DNA from: an uncultured Slackia sp.
GTDB lineage: Bacteria; Actinomycetota; Coriobacteriia; Coriobacteriales; Eggerthellaceae
Direction: 5' to 3'
Length of the DNA stretch: 11,955 nucleotides
Assembly: GCA_934646845.1 (NCBI GenBank)
Contig: CAKUEV010000039.1
Span: forward strand, 1 to 11,955
The position numbers and the translations under genes were made by a program. How positions within the stretch are numbered: position 1 is the first letter of the stretch; each line of letters begins with the position of its first letter. Positions 7,649 through 11,955 of the stretch are shown here, piece after piece. Under the pieces are notes generated by a model. It made no database searches. It saw nothing but the letters and a program-made list of their open reading frames with translations, and was not told the origin of the DNA.

Positions 7649-8607
7649 GCCAAGCTCCTCGCCCTGTCCTCATGCGCGCGGTAGCTCGCATAGGGCCCAG
7701 AGATATCCACGGCGCTCGCCGAGCCCGATTGCTTCGCGGCCCCCCACTGGCCTACGAGCGCGACCGACATAGTGCCCAAGTCGTTCACCATATATTCAAT
7801 TTCTTCCCAAAAGCGGTAGTAACGTGAACGCTCGGCCACGGCAACCTTCATGTTGAGCGCCGCCTTCATGGAGTCGATCGAGTTGTCATAGACAAGCATG
7901 TCGGAATACCATTGCGCGGCATCGCCGAAATACCCCAAGTCCACGTCGTAGCTCAAATGCCCCGCAGATTCACGCAGGCTGCCAGAAAGCTGCACGCATT
8001 GATTGAACCGGTCCACGAGAAACGCGTGGAATTCATTTTCTTCGGCCGCCGTAAGGCCCGACGCCGCCGCAGCGCCGCTCGAACCGTTGATATCGGCGCC
8101 GCCCGAACCACCTGAGCCAGCAGGGCTTCCGCCCGAAGGGCCCGATTGGTCAGAGCCGCCCGACGCATCGCCCGAAGAAGAATTGTCCGATGAATGGTCC
8201 TGCGAGTTGACGGATTCGTTTTTCGAAACGGTCGCCTCGGTCGATTGGATCGCGGAAGCGAAAAAGCTCGAGAACGTAAGCGCAGAAGATGCCGAAACGT
8301 CAGAAGAGAGCTCGTTCCCATCGGAAGAAGAAGCTTCGCTCGAACCGTCGCCGACGAGCGCGCGAATAATGCCCTCGGGCGATGCGGAGCTGCTCTTCTC
8401 GACGTGGAAAGACGCATACGAGCTCGGCGCGGAAAAGCCTGGGAAGAGCGCCGCATACAACAGCGAGCTTGAAAACAAAAGCGCGAAAGAAAACGTCACG
8501 AGCGACGCGGCCGCTGGCGCAAGCTTCACCCGCTTGCGGGGGTTCGATGCTTCAATCTCACCGCCCAGCCTCTTCAAAACCCACCAACCTTTCCCTTCGC
8601 GACGCAT
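7645..8607 (-). CDS. Membrane protein with Ser/Gly-rich linker and extracytoplasmic helical domain
   Basis: A 320-residue protein of unrecognised family. Residues 1-33 are basic and cytoplasmic (NPRKRVKLAP), then a membrane helix at about 34-55 (LVTFSFALLFSSSLLYAALF), then an extracytoplasmic part. Residues 70-185 are a long Ser/Asp/Gly-rich, probably disordered linker (such as SSDNSSSGDASGGSD). Residues 186-295 are a helical domain with conserved-looking aromatic residues (FHAFLVDRFNQCVQLSGSL; FWEEIEYMVNDLG). Its stop overlaps the kinase start by 4 bp, so the two are translationally coupled and the protein may be an input or target for the kinase. The start is uncertain: the frame is open to 8823, ATG 8607 was chosen because a -10 box sits 22-27 bp upstream and the longer N-terminus is unlike a protein; the ribosome site (GGTG) is weak. 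Confidence 0.7.
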   Translation of the reverse strand: MRREGKGWWVLKRLGGEIEASNPRKRVKLAPAAASLVTFSFALLFSSSLLYAALFPGFSAPSSYASFHVEKSSSASPEGIIRALVGDGSSEASSSDGNELSSDVSASSALTFSSFFASAIQSTEATVSKNESVNSQDHSSDNSSSGDASGGSDQSGPSGGSPAGSGGSGGADINGSSGAAAASGLTAAEENEFHAFLVDRFNQCVQLSGSLRESAGHLSYDVDLGYFGDAAQWYSDMLVYDNSIDSMKAALNMKVAVAERSRYYRFWEEIEYMVNDLGTMSVALVGQWGAAKQSGSASAVDISGPYASYRAHEDRARSLA

Positions 8608-8628
8608 TTGCTTCACCAATAGCCGTTT

Positions 8629-8657
8629 ATAGTACCGCAAAGCCCCGCAGCCTTCAG
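8629..8657 (-). promoter_or_regulatory. Candidate promoter of the membrane protein/kinase/FHA unit
   Basis: Minus strand: TACTAT at 8634-8629 with a rough -35 (TGAAGG) 16 nt upstream. It predicts a leader of about 15 nt before ATG 8607. Only partial consensus. Confidence 0.3.
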
Positions 8658-8973
8658 GCGCGCACTCGCTAACGGCCCTCTTTATCCGCCGGTGCAGACC
8701 GCAGAAGCATATGAACGCGACTGCGCGCGGGCTTGCTGAGCCATCCACCAAGCTCCGGCGAAAACACAAACGCGCCTGCACAGGGCGGACCGCATGCGCC
8801 AAAAAACACGCCAAGCGCCGCAAGCGCGCAATTCCCCCGCACGCGCACCCATTCCGCGAGGTTGTTTGGTTCTCTGCAATATGAACAAGTCTCGCCCAAC
8901 TTCCGCGCGCAATCGTTTAGAATCGCAGGAGCGCGAAGGCGCAATTACTCATCTAAAACTTAGGAAGATCGTC
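8658..8973. other. Divergent intergenic region without a convincing gene
   Basis: Between the kinase-unit promoter and the small acidic membrane protein. Short open frames exist on both strands but lack ribosome sites, plausible starts or recognisable protein character. A possible -10 box (TAGAAT, 8918-8923) for the rightward gene has no matching -35. I see no RNA gene or repeat here. Confidence 0.6.
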
Positions 8974-9177
8974 ATGAGCATAGAGTCGCTGTACCACTTT
9001 TTCTTCGAGTCATTCGCTGGCGTGGGCATCCTGGTGCTTGCAGGCCTCGTGATTTCGGTTTTGGTGTGCGTGATTATGGAGTGGCGCACCCGCCAAACGT
9101 TCAAAGATCGCGGCGAAGTCGAAGACGACGATGACGATTTCACCTTCTTCGATGACGACGATGACGAGGACGAGTAG
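8974..9177 (+). CDS. Small single-pass membrane protein with Asp-rich tail
   Basis: 67 residues. The start ATG at 8974 is set by AGGAAG at 8962-8967, 6 nt upstream; the frame extends further upstream but with no ribosome site. Residues 1-13 are polar/aromatic, about 15-36 form one membrane helix (GVGILVLAGLVISVLVCVIM), 37-47 are basic, and 50-67 are almost all Asp and Glu interrupted by FTFF. A cytoplasmic acidic tail behind a basic collar is the likely topology (inference from the positive-inside rule). The family is not recognised; metal or protein binding by the tail is possible but unproven. It is monocistronic, ending at the hairpin at 9221. Confidence 0.75.
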   Translation: MSIESLYHFFFESFAGVGILVLAGLVISVLVCVIMEWRTRQTFKDRGEVEDDDDDFTFFDDDDDEDE

Positions 9178-9220
9178 TCACCAAACCAACCGGGCACCTC
9201 AAGCCCGCAACCGTTGAAAG

Positions 9221-9252
9221 AAATGCTGGCTTCGTGTCGGCATTTTTATTTT
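9221..9252 (+). terminator. Intrinsic terminator of the small membrane-protein gene
   Basis: AAATGCTGGC (9221-9230) pairs with GTCGGCATTT (9236-9245) around loop TTCGT, with two G-T wobbles, followed by TTTTTATTTT. Confidence 0.75.
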
Positions 9253-9486
9253 GAGGAAGGCGCCCGAGGGATAAAGCTCCCGAGCTCGGCTCCCCAAGCT
9301 CCCGAAATCAGAAATCCTCAGGCTGAAAAACAAGTGCAAGGACGCTGCGCTCGCACCTGCAGCGTTGCGCTTGTTTTTTCAACTAATCCGAATGCAAGCG
9401 CAAACGCCGCGCCTTCATTCGCAGTGCCGAGGTTGCTTCTTCAGCCAACCCCGAAATCTCGAATCTCATTTTTTCGAAAAAAGTGC
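9253..9486 (+). other. Gene-free spacer with a long hairpin and repeats
   Basis: No protein gene. It holds a direct repeat AAGCTCCCGA (9274-9283 and 9296-9305, 22 bp apart), the CCGAGCTCGG palindrome (9280-9289), the long hairpin 9325-9380, and a perfect 14-bp palindrome TTTTTTCGAAAAAA (9469-9482) just upstream of the tRNA promoter. Confidence 0.6.
9325..9380 (+). terminator. Long bidirectional terminator-like hairpin
   Basis: GAAAAACAAG (9325-9334) pairs with CTTGTTTTTTC (9370-9380); TGCA (9335-9338) pairs with TGCG (9366-9369); after an AGG bulge, ACGCTGC (9342-9348) pairs with GCAGCGT (9359-9365). The outer A and T tracts make it fit a terminator on either strand. It lies after an earlier terminator with no gene between, so it could end a small RNA or stop antisense transcription. 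Confidence 0.55.
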
Positions 9487-9515
9487 TTGCATCCACGAAT
9501 CGCTTCAGATATAGT
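9487..9515 (+). promoter_or_regulatory. Promoter of tRNA-Leu
   Basis: TTGCAT (9487-9492) and TATAGT (9510-9515) with an ideal 17-bp spacer. Start site near 9522, about 20 nt before the tRNA. The A/T palindrome 9469-9482 lies just upstream, in the position of an UP element. Confidence 0.75.
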
Positions 9516-9541
9516 ACTAACTCGCTTCAGCAAGAAGCCAC

Positions 9542-9628
9542 GCGGGTGTGGCGGAATTGGCAGACGCGTACGGTTCAGGTCCGTATGGGGGCAACCCCAT
9601 GAAGGTTCAAGTCCTTTCACCCGCACCA
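9542..9628 (+). tRNA. tRNA-Leu(CAG)
   Basis: 87 nt including encoded CCA (9626-9628). The acceptor stem GCGGGTG (9542-9548) pairs with CACCCGC (9618-9624), with discriminator A9625. The anticodon stem TACGG/CCGTA holds loop TTCAGGT, giving anticodon CAG at 9576-9578, reading CUG. The long variable arm TGGGGGCAACCCCA marks a class II tRNA; discriminator A fits leucine. The T loop GGTTCAAGTCC is intact. Its 3' end faces the prophage-like block, as expected for a tRNA used as an integration site. Confidence 0.97.
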
Positions 9629-9639
9629 CTCTAAAGCAC

Positions 9640-9674
9640 GAGGTCAGGTCGCAAAACCTGGCCTCTTTCTTTTT
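9640..9674 (+). terminator. Intrinsic terminator of tRNA-Leu
   Basis: GAGGTCAGGT (9640-9649) pairs with ACCTGGCCTC (9656-9665) with one G-T wobble around a 6-nt loop, followed by TTTCTTTTT. Confidence 0.85.
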
Positions 9675-9678
9675 GCCC

Positions 9679-9714
9679 GACACCCCGTTTGACACCCCAA
9701 ACGACACCTTTTCA
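9679..9714. repeat. Triple 12-bp direct repeat beside tRNA-Leu
   Basis: GACACC recurs at 9679, 9691 and 9703, exactly 12 bp apart; the first two units share GACACCCC, and their tails GTTT and AAAC are complementary. The location between a tRNA 3' end and phage-type genes makes these candidate recombinase arm-binding sites or part of an attachment region. No second copy of an att core is visible in the window. Confidence 0.5.
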
Positions 9715-9743
9715 GAAAGAAAGGGGCCGAAATCGGCCCCTTT
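9715..9743 (-). terminator. Strong terminator at the end of the phage-type block
   Basis: AAAGGGGCCGA (9720-9730) and TCGGCCCCTTT (9733-9743) form a near-perfect hairpin. Read leftward it follows directly on the ferritin-like gene stop (9744-9742) and is trailed by TTTCTTTC. It could work in both directions, shielding the block from the tRNA side. Confidence 0.8.
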
Positions 9744-10053
9744 ACGCGTTCAGCATCCCCAGCAGGTTGCGCACCTCGGCGGTGTCCTCGATTATGCGCT
9801 CGTGTTCCCAATCCCACACGCGCTCCATGCCCTCGGGCGGCTCCTTGCCCGCCTGCTTGGCCTGGGCGATGGCGTTCACCACCATGTCGTGCAGCTTGTC
9901 GGCGTGCCCCAGCTCCTGGTTGGAAATCTCGGCGAACGTGCGGGCGTCCGCCAGCGCCGAGGTGTCCTTGGCCTTGAGCGCGAGCTTGGCGTATTTGCGG
10001 GCGTCGCGCACCTCGTCGCAGATCATGCGCGCCAGCTCTCCGATGCGCTCCAT
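9742..10053 (-). CDS. Small ferritin-like protein of the phage block
   Basis: 103 residues, all helical. Helix one holds Glu14 (ICDEVRDARKYAKLAL), helix two carries EISNQELGHADKLHDM with the E47-x-x-H50 motif plus His55, and the last part has WEHE (82-85; Glu83, His84) before a final helix. The order E, ExxH, EHE recalls the di-iron sites of ferritin-like/rubrerythrin-like proteins, although metal binding is unproven. Similar small ferritin-like proteins occur next to fibre-like genes in prophages of gut bacteria (from memory). The start ATG at 10053 overlaps the upstream stop as ATGA, with AAGGTGG 4 nt upstream. A longer frame begins at 10140 but lies inside the upstream gene. It is the last gene before the terminator and the tRNA. 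Confidence 0.75.
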   Translation of the reverse strand: MERIGELARMICDEVRDARKYAKLALKAKDTSALADARTFAEISNQELGHADKLHDMVVNAIAQAKQAGKEPPEGMERVWDWEHERIIEDTAEVRNLLGMLNA

Positions 10054-10463
10054 CACGCCACCTTCTCGACGATGGCGGCGGCCGTGGTCACGCTGGTTGC
10101 CGCGTCGGCGAAGAACGCCAGGGTGTCGCCCGCCCCGCACTCGACGGTCACGGGAGACATGAATGCGACGTTTCCCACGTCGCCCACGGCGGCGAGCTGC
10201 GCCGAGCCGTTGGCGCCCGGGACCACCGCGCCGTTGTGGCGCATGGCGAACTCGACCGCGCCGGCGGCGGTTGCCACCGGGGTTGCGTTGAAGAACACGT
10301 TGTAGAGGCCCGGCTTCTTGATTCGGATGACTCCCGCGCCAGGCGAGGACAACGCGCAGTTGTTGGAGATGGTGGCGTTGTCGAAGACGACGTTCCCGCC
10401 CTCGGCCACGATTTGCGCCGTGGCGCTGTCGTAGACGAAGCGCCCCACTGTCTTGTAACCCAT
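10053..10463 (-). CDS. Jelly-roll fibre-like phage protein
   Basis: 136 residues. Strand-rich with small residues and the pattern NVVFDNATISNNCALSS, then VIRIKKPGLYNVFFNATPVA, FAMRHNGAVVPGA, and a closing VECGAGDTLAFF. The KKPGLYxVxFxA segment is typical of C1q/TNF-like or BclA-C-like trimeric jelly rolls and of short head-fibre-like proteins in gut prophages. It probably forms a surface-exposed trimer on the particle, but this is inference. The start ATG at 10463 is fixed by AGGAG at 10470-10474, 6 nt upstream. The ferritin-like start overlaps its stop. Confidence 0.75.
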   Translation of the reverse strand: MGYKTVGRFVYDSATAQIVAEGGNVVFDNATISNNCALSSPGAGVIRIKKPGLYNVFFNATPVATAAGAVEFAMRHNGAVVPGANGSAQLAAVGDVGNVAFMSPVTVECGAGDTLAFFADAATSVTTAAAIVEKVA

Positions 10464-10474
10464 TTCTAGCTCCT

Positions 10475-10501
10475 TAAAACGAGGGGGCCATGAAGGCCCC
10501 C
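10475..10501 (-). terminator. Hairpin between membrane-protein and jelly-roll genes
   Basis: GGGGGCC/GGCCCCC 7-bp stem (10483-10501) with a 5-nt loop; read leftward it is followed by TCGTTTTAA. It sits just before the AGGAG of the jelly-roll gene, so it acts as a partial terminator or an mRNA stabiliser/processing stem. Confidence 0.5.
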
Positions 10502-10522
10502 GACGAACCGAAGATTGACGGT

Positions 10523-11149
10523 TTAGAATGCCGCGCCGCAGCCGCAGCCCGCACCGAAGAACGGGTTGCCGCCCGCGCTGTAGGTGGTGGCGTTCGGGTA
10601 GCGGACTACGCCGCACATCTGCGCCTGCAAGTTCAGCTGGTTGATTTGGTTCTGCTGCGCCGCGATGGTCTGCTCAAGCTGGCTCTTCTCAAGCGCGGCG
10701 AACTTCTCGTTGATGTTCGCGTTGACCGCCGCGATGCCCTGGGCGTTCTCGTACTTCGCCCCGTCGATGGCGCGCTGCGTGGTGCAGCAGCACTCCGAGA
10801 GCTGCTGGGCGAGCGCATAATCGCCGTTCTGCACCGCCTGCTGGGTGCTGGCGAAGTTGCGCAGGTTCTCGTAGCCCACGGATGCCAGGCCCTGCGAGAG
10901 CTGCATCATGTGCAGGTTCTCGTTGTCGCTCAGGCGTCCCACGGCGTTCTGCAGGTCGCTGAAGTTCATCGCGCTGCACAGCCCCGCCTCGGTGACGGGC
11001 TCACCATTCGGCATCTGGCGATTGCCCCACAGGCCGCCGCCAAGGGCCAGGAGCAGGATGATGATCCACCACGCCCCGTTCGAGCCGCCGAAGCCGTCAT
11101 TGTCGCGCGTGACCGCAGCGATGTCGGAAAGGCTCATTCCGTTGTCCAT
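10523..11149 (-). CDS. Phage-type membrane protein with CCC motif and GCGCG tail
   Basis: 208 residues. After a short polar N-terminus with Gly repeats (GFGGSNG), one membrane helix at about 26-40 (GAWWIIILLLALGGGLWG). A middle helical region holds SECCCTTQRAIDGAKYENAQ (118-137), with three consecutive cysteines 120-122, then coiled coil at 140-178 (heptad Gln/Asn/Leu-rich). The tail SAGGNPFFGAGCGCGAAF (191-208) has alternating Gly-Cys. I recall the CCC-T-R-xID-xx-KYENA pattern and Gly-rich N-terminus from proteins next to fibre-like genes in many gut prophages; no function has been assigned to my knowledge. Cysteines could make disulphides or bind metal. The start ATG at 11149 has AGGAGG (11155-11160), 5 nt spacing. 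Confidence 0.8.
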   Translation of the reverse strand: MDNGMSLSDIAAVTRDNDGFGGSNGAWWIIILLLALGGGLWGNRQMPNGEPVTEAGLCSAMNFSDLQNAVGRLSDNENLHMMQLSQGLASVGYENLRNFASTQQAVQNGDYALAQQLSECCCTTQRAIDGAKYENAQGIAAVNANINEKFAALEKSQLEQTIAAQQNQINQLNLQAQMCGVVRYPNATTYSAGGNPFFGAGCGCGAAF

Positions 11150-11181
11150 TTCGTCCTCCTATATGTGTAGGTCCGATTACC

Positions 11182-11195
11182 CCATCGGCCGATGG
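11182..11195. repeat. 14-bp perfect palindrome
   Basis: CCATCGGCCGATGG immediately left of the stop of the 62-residue protein gene. It can form a 5-bp stem with a GGCC loop in the mRNA or serve as a protein site. No T-run follows. Confidence 0.5.
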
Positions 11196-11384
11196 TCACT
11201 TGATGTTCAGCATGCCCATGATTTGGTTCGCCTGCTTGGCGAGCTGGTCGAAGCGGGCCTGGGAGAGCTGCCCCGATTGAAGCATTCCCTCGACCTGCGC
11301 CTTGGCCCTCGCGGGGTCCTGCGTGCGCAGGGCTTGGCTAATCACCGTCAGGTCCGGCTTGCTGTAGCTTGGAAATACGCTCAT
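11196..11384 (-). CDS. 62-residue helical phage-block protein
   Basis: A small predicted helical protein: short N-terminus (MSVFPSYSKPD), then LTVISQALRTQD and two further amphipathic helices rich in Ala and Gln. No membrane helix, no cysteine. The start ATG at 11384 has AAGGGGG about 6 nt upstream and overlaps the end of the NPYQ-type gene by 47 bp in another frame. That ribosome site plus the fit of the frame support a real gene. I do not recognise a family; a scaffold or accessory role would be a guess. Confidence 0.65.
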   Translation of the reverse strand: MSVFPSYSKPDLTVISQALRTQDPARAKAQVEGMLQSGQLSQARFDQLAKQANQIMGMLNIK

Positions 11385-11679
11385 CGATTTCCCCCTTCCA
11401 CTGCTCGAACTGCTCTGCCGTGACGTACCTGCCCGCCTCCTGCGGCTCGTCGCACGGCTTGAGGATGTAGGGCTTGGCCGTCACCACGCCCGCCCCGTCG
11501 GTATAGACGGCGTAGACGTGCTGGTCATCGTAGTCGAGCGCGAACATGGAGCTGTTGGGCGGCAGACGCAGCTGTCGCGCCGAGTCGATGCCCGACACGC
11601 GCGTGACGCTCTGCGGCTGCATGCGCGTCATCTGGTCTTGGTAGGGATTGAAAGGCTGGAATTGCTGGTATCCGAACAT
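11338..11679 (-). CDS. NPYQ-type phage structural/accessory protein
   Basis: 113 residues. N-terminus MFGYQQFQPFNPYQDQM, a proline/glutamine-rich head seen in small phage proteins of gut bacteria, then SVTRVSGIDSARQLRLPPNSSM, VYAVYTDGAGVVTAKPYIL (about 55-73, strands), and a charged helical end (87-106). The pattern 'RVxGxxxAxxxxLxPNSS...xTDGAG' is familiar from prophages but without known function (recognition from memory). The frame is open to 11721; ATG 11679 with AGGGGG upstream is preferred because the N-terminus then matches the known MxxYQxxxPFNPYQ form. The end overlaps the next gene by 47 bp. Confidence 0.7.
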   Translation of the reverse strand: MFGYQQFQPFNPYQDQMTRMQPQSVTRVSGIDSARQLRLPPNSSMFALDYDDQHVYAVYTDGAGVVTAKPYILKPCDEPQEAGRYVTAEQFEQWKGEIDERISKLQQAGPDGD

Positions 11680-11754
11680 AAAAAGGCCCCCTGTCGCGGG
11701 TTCGGTTTCTTCCCGAATCATCCCACGGCTGGGGGCTTTGGTTTTTCCCGGGTT
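11680..11754 (-). promoter_or_regulatory. Structured leader of the NPYQ-type gene
   Basis: Minus strand: GCCCCC (11736-11731) can pair with GGGGGC (11691-11686) with the hairpin GATTCGG/CCGAACC between (stem 7 bp with one G-T). The second arm is the ribosome site (AGGGGG) and is followed by TTTTT just before ATG 11679. It could stop transcription or hide the ribosome site. Confidence 0.4.
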
Positions 11755-11955
11755 TCACCCGAGTTTGTCATACGACGACGCTATGAGCTTGTTGAGGCAC
11801 GACAGCGACACGCCCATGTCGAGCGACGCCCGAACCCTGGTGCGGCCCATGCCGTAGACCAGGAAGACGGCCTCGCGCTGGGCTTCGGAGAGGGTAGAGG
11901 CGTCGAGCATCGCCGACAGCTGGGCCTTGGTCGGCACGGCCTTGAGCCGCGCCCG
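11755..11955 (-). CDS. Sigma-region-4/HTH-like protein (5' end beyond window)
   Basis: 66 residues of the C-terminal part are visible; the frame stays open through the right edge, so the true start is outside (a GTG at 11937 is internal). The visible part has TLSEAQREAVFLVYGMGRT followed by RASLDMGVSLSCLNKLIASS, which looks like the sigma-70 region 4 helix-turn-helix: a first helix, a VYGMG turn, and a recognition helix GVSLSCLNKLI. Such small proteins occur in phages as DNA-binding regulators or sigma-like factors. It is first in the visible block and could control it. Small terminase subunits also have HTH folds, so this alternative remains. Confidence 0.6.
   Translation of the reverse strand, partial: RARLKAVPTKAQLSAMLDASTLSEAQREAVFLVYGMGRTRVRASLDMGVSLSCLNKLIASSYDKLG

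Noticed and set aside
5765..7684. A 639-codon open frame on the plus strand opposite the kinase
   Set aside because: It lies wholly antisense to a gene with all kinase motifs, its product is Arg-rich with no domain, and long antisense frames are common in GC-rich codon usage.
8669..8944. A 91-codon minus-strand frame with a TTG start upstream of the kinase unit
   Set aside because: It has no ribosome site or family resemblance, and ends 30 bp or more before the promoter and start of the next gene; I treat it as non-coding.
9441..9707. An 88-codon minus-strand frame across the tRNA
   Set aside because: It runs antisense through a functional tRNA-Leu gene, a common false gene call.
9679..9714. 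A CRISPR array
   Set aside because: Only three 12-bp units without spacers of constant length; CRISPR repeats are longer and separated by unique spacers.

Overview
The window looks like a chromosome segment of a high-GC Gram-positive gut bacterium, most likely a Coriobacteriia/Eggerthellaceae relative. The grounds are the GC-rich, Ala/Ser-rich proteins, the Shine-Dalgarno starts, the actinobacterial-style Ser/Thr kinase plus FHA pair, and a prophage cassette of types known from gut bacteria. The genus cannot be fixed from sequence alone.

Left part (1-4686), all on the minus strand. The largest unit reads serS (seryl-tRNA synthetase), then two single-pass membrane proteins with extracytoplasmic C-terminal domains, then a small protein with a TTG start that resembles the stand-alone N-terminal domain of cyanophycin synthetase. 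Gaps of 2-28 bp suggest one operon, with a promoter and a structured leader upstream of serS. A separate gene at the left edge encodes a YtxH-type protein with an 11-residue repeat; it is cut by the window end.

Middle part (4687-8973). A three-gene minus-strand signalling unit encodes a membrane protein with a Ser/Gly-rich linker, a Ser/Thr kinase with four C-terminal membrane helices, and an FHA-domain protein. Adjacent genes overlap by 4 and 17 bp. The likely logic is sensor, kinase and phospho-threonine reader. The divergent gap upstream holds no convincing gene. A 67-residue Asp-tailed membrane protein then reads rightward and ends at an intrinsic terminator.

Right part (9253-11955). A tRNA-Leu(CAG) gene with its own promoter and terminator sits on the plus strand. 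Its 3' end points into a block of minus-strand phage-type genes, and a triple 12-bp direct repeat lies between, so this is a candidate integrated-element junction. The block, in transcription order, is a sigma-region-4/HTH-like protein (cut by the right edge), an NPYQ-type small protein, a 62-residue helical protein, a membrane protein with a CCC motif and a GCGCG tail, a jelly-roll fibre-like protein, and a small ferritin-like protein ending at a strong hairpin terminator. These families recur in prophages of gut bacteria and most lack an assigned function. No integrase, terminase, portal or capsid gene is visible; they would lie to the right.
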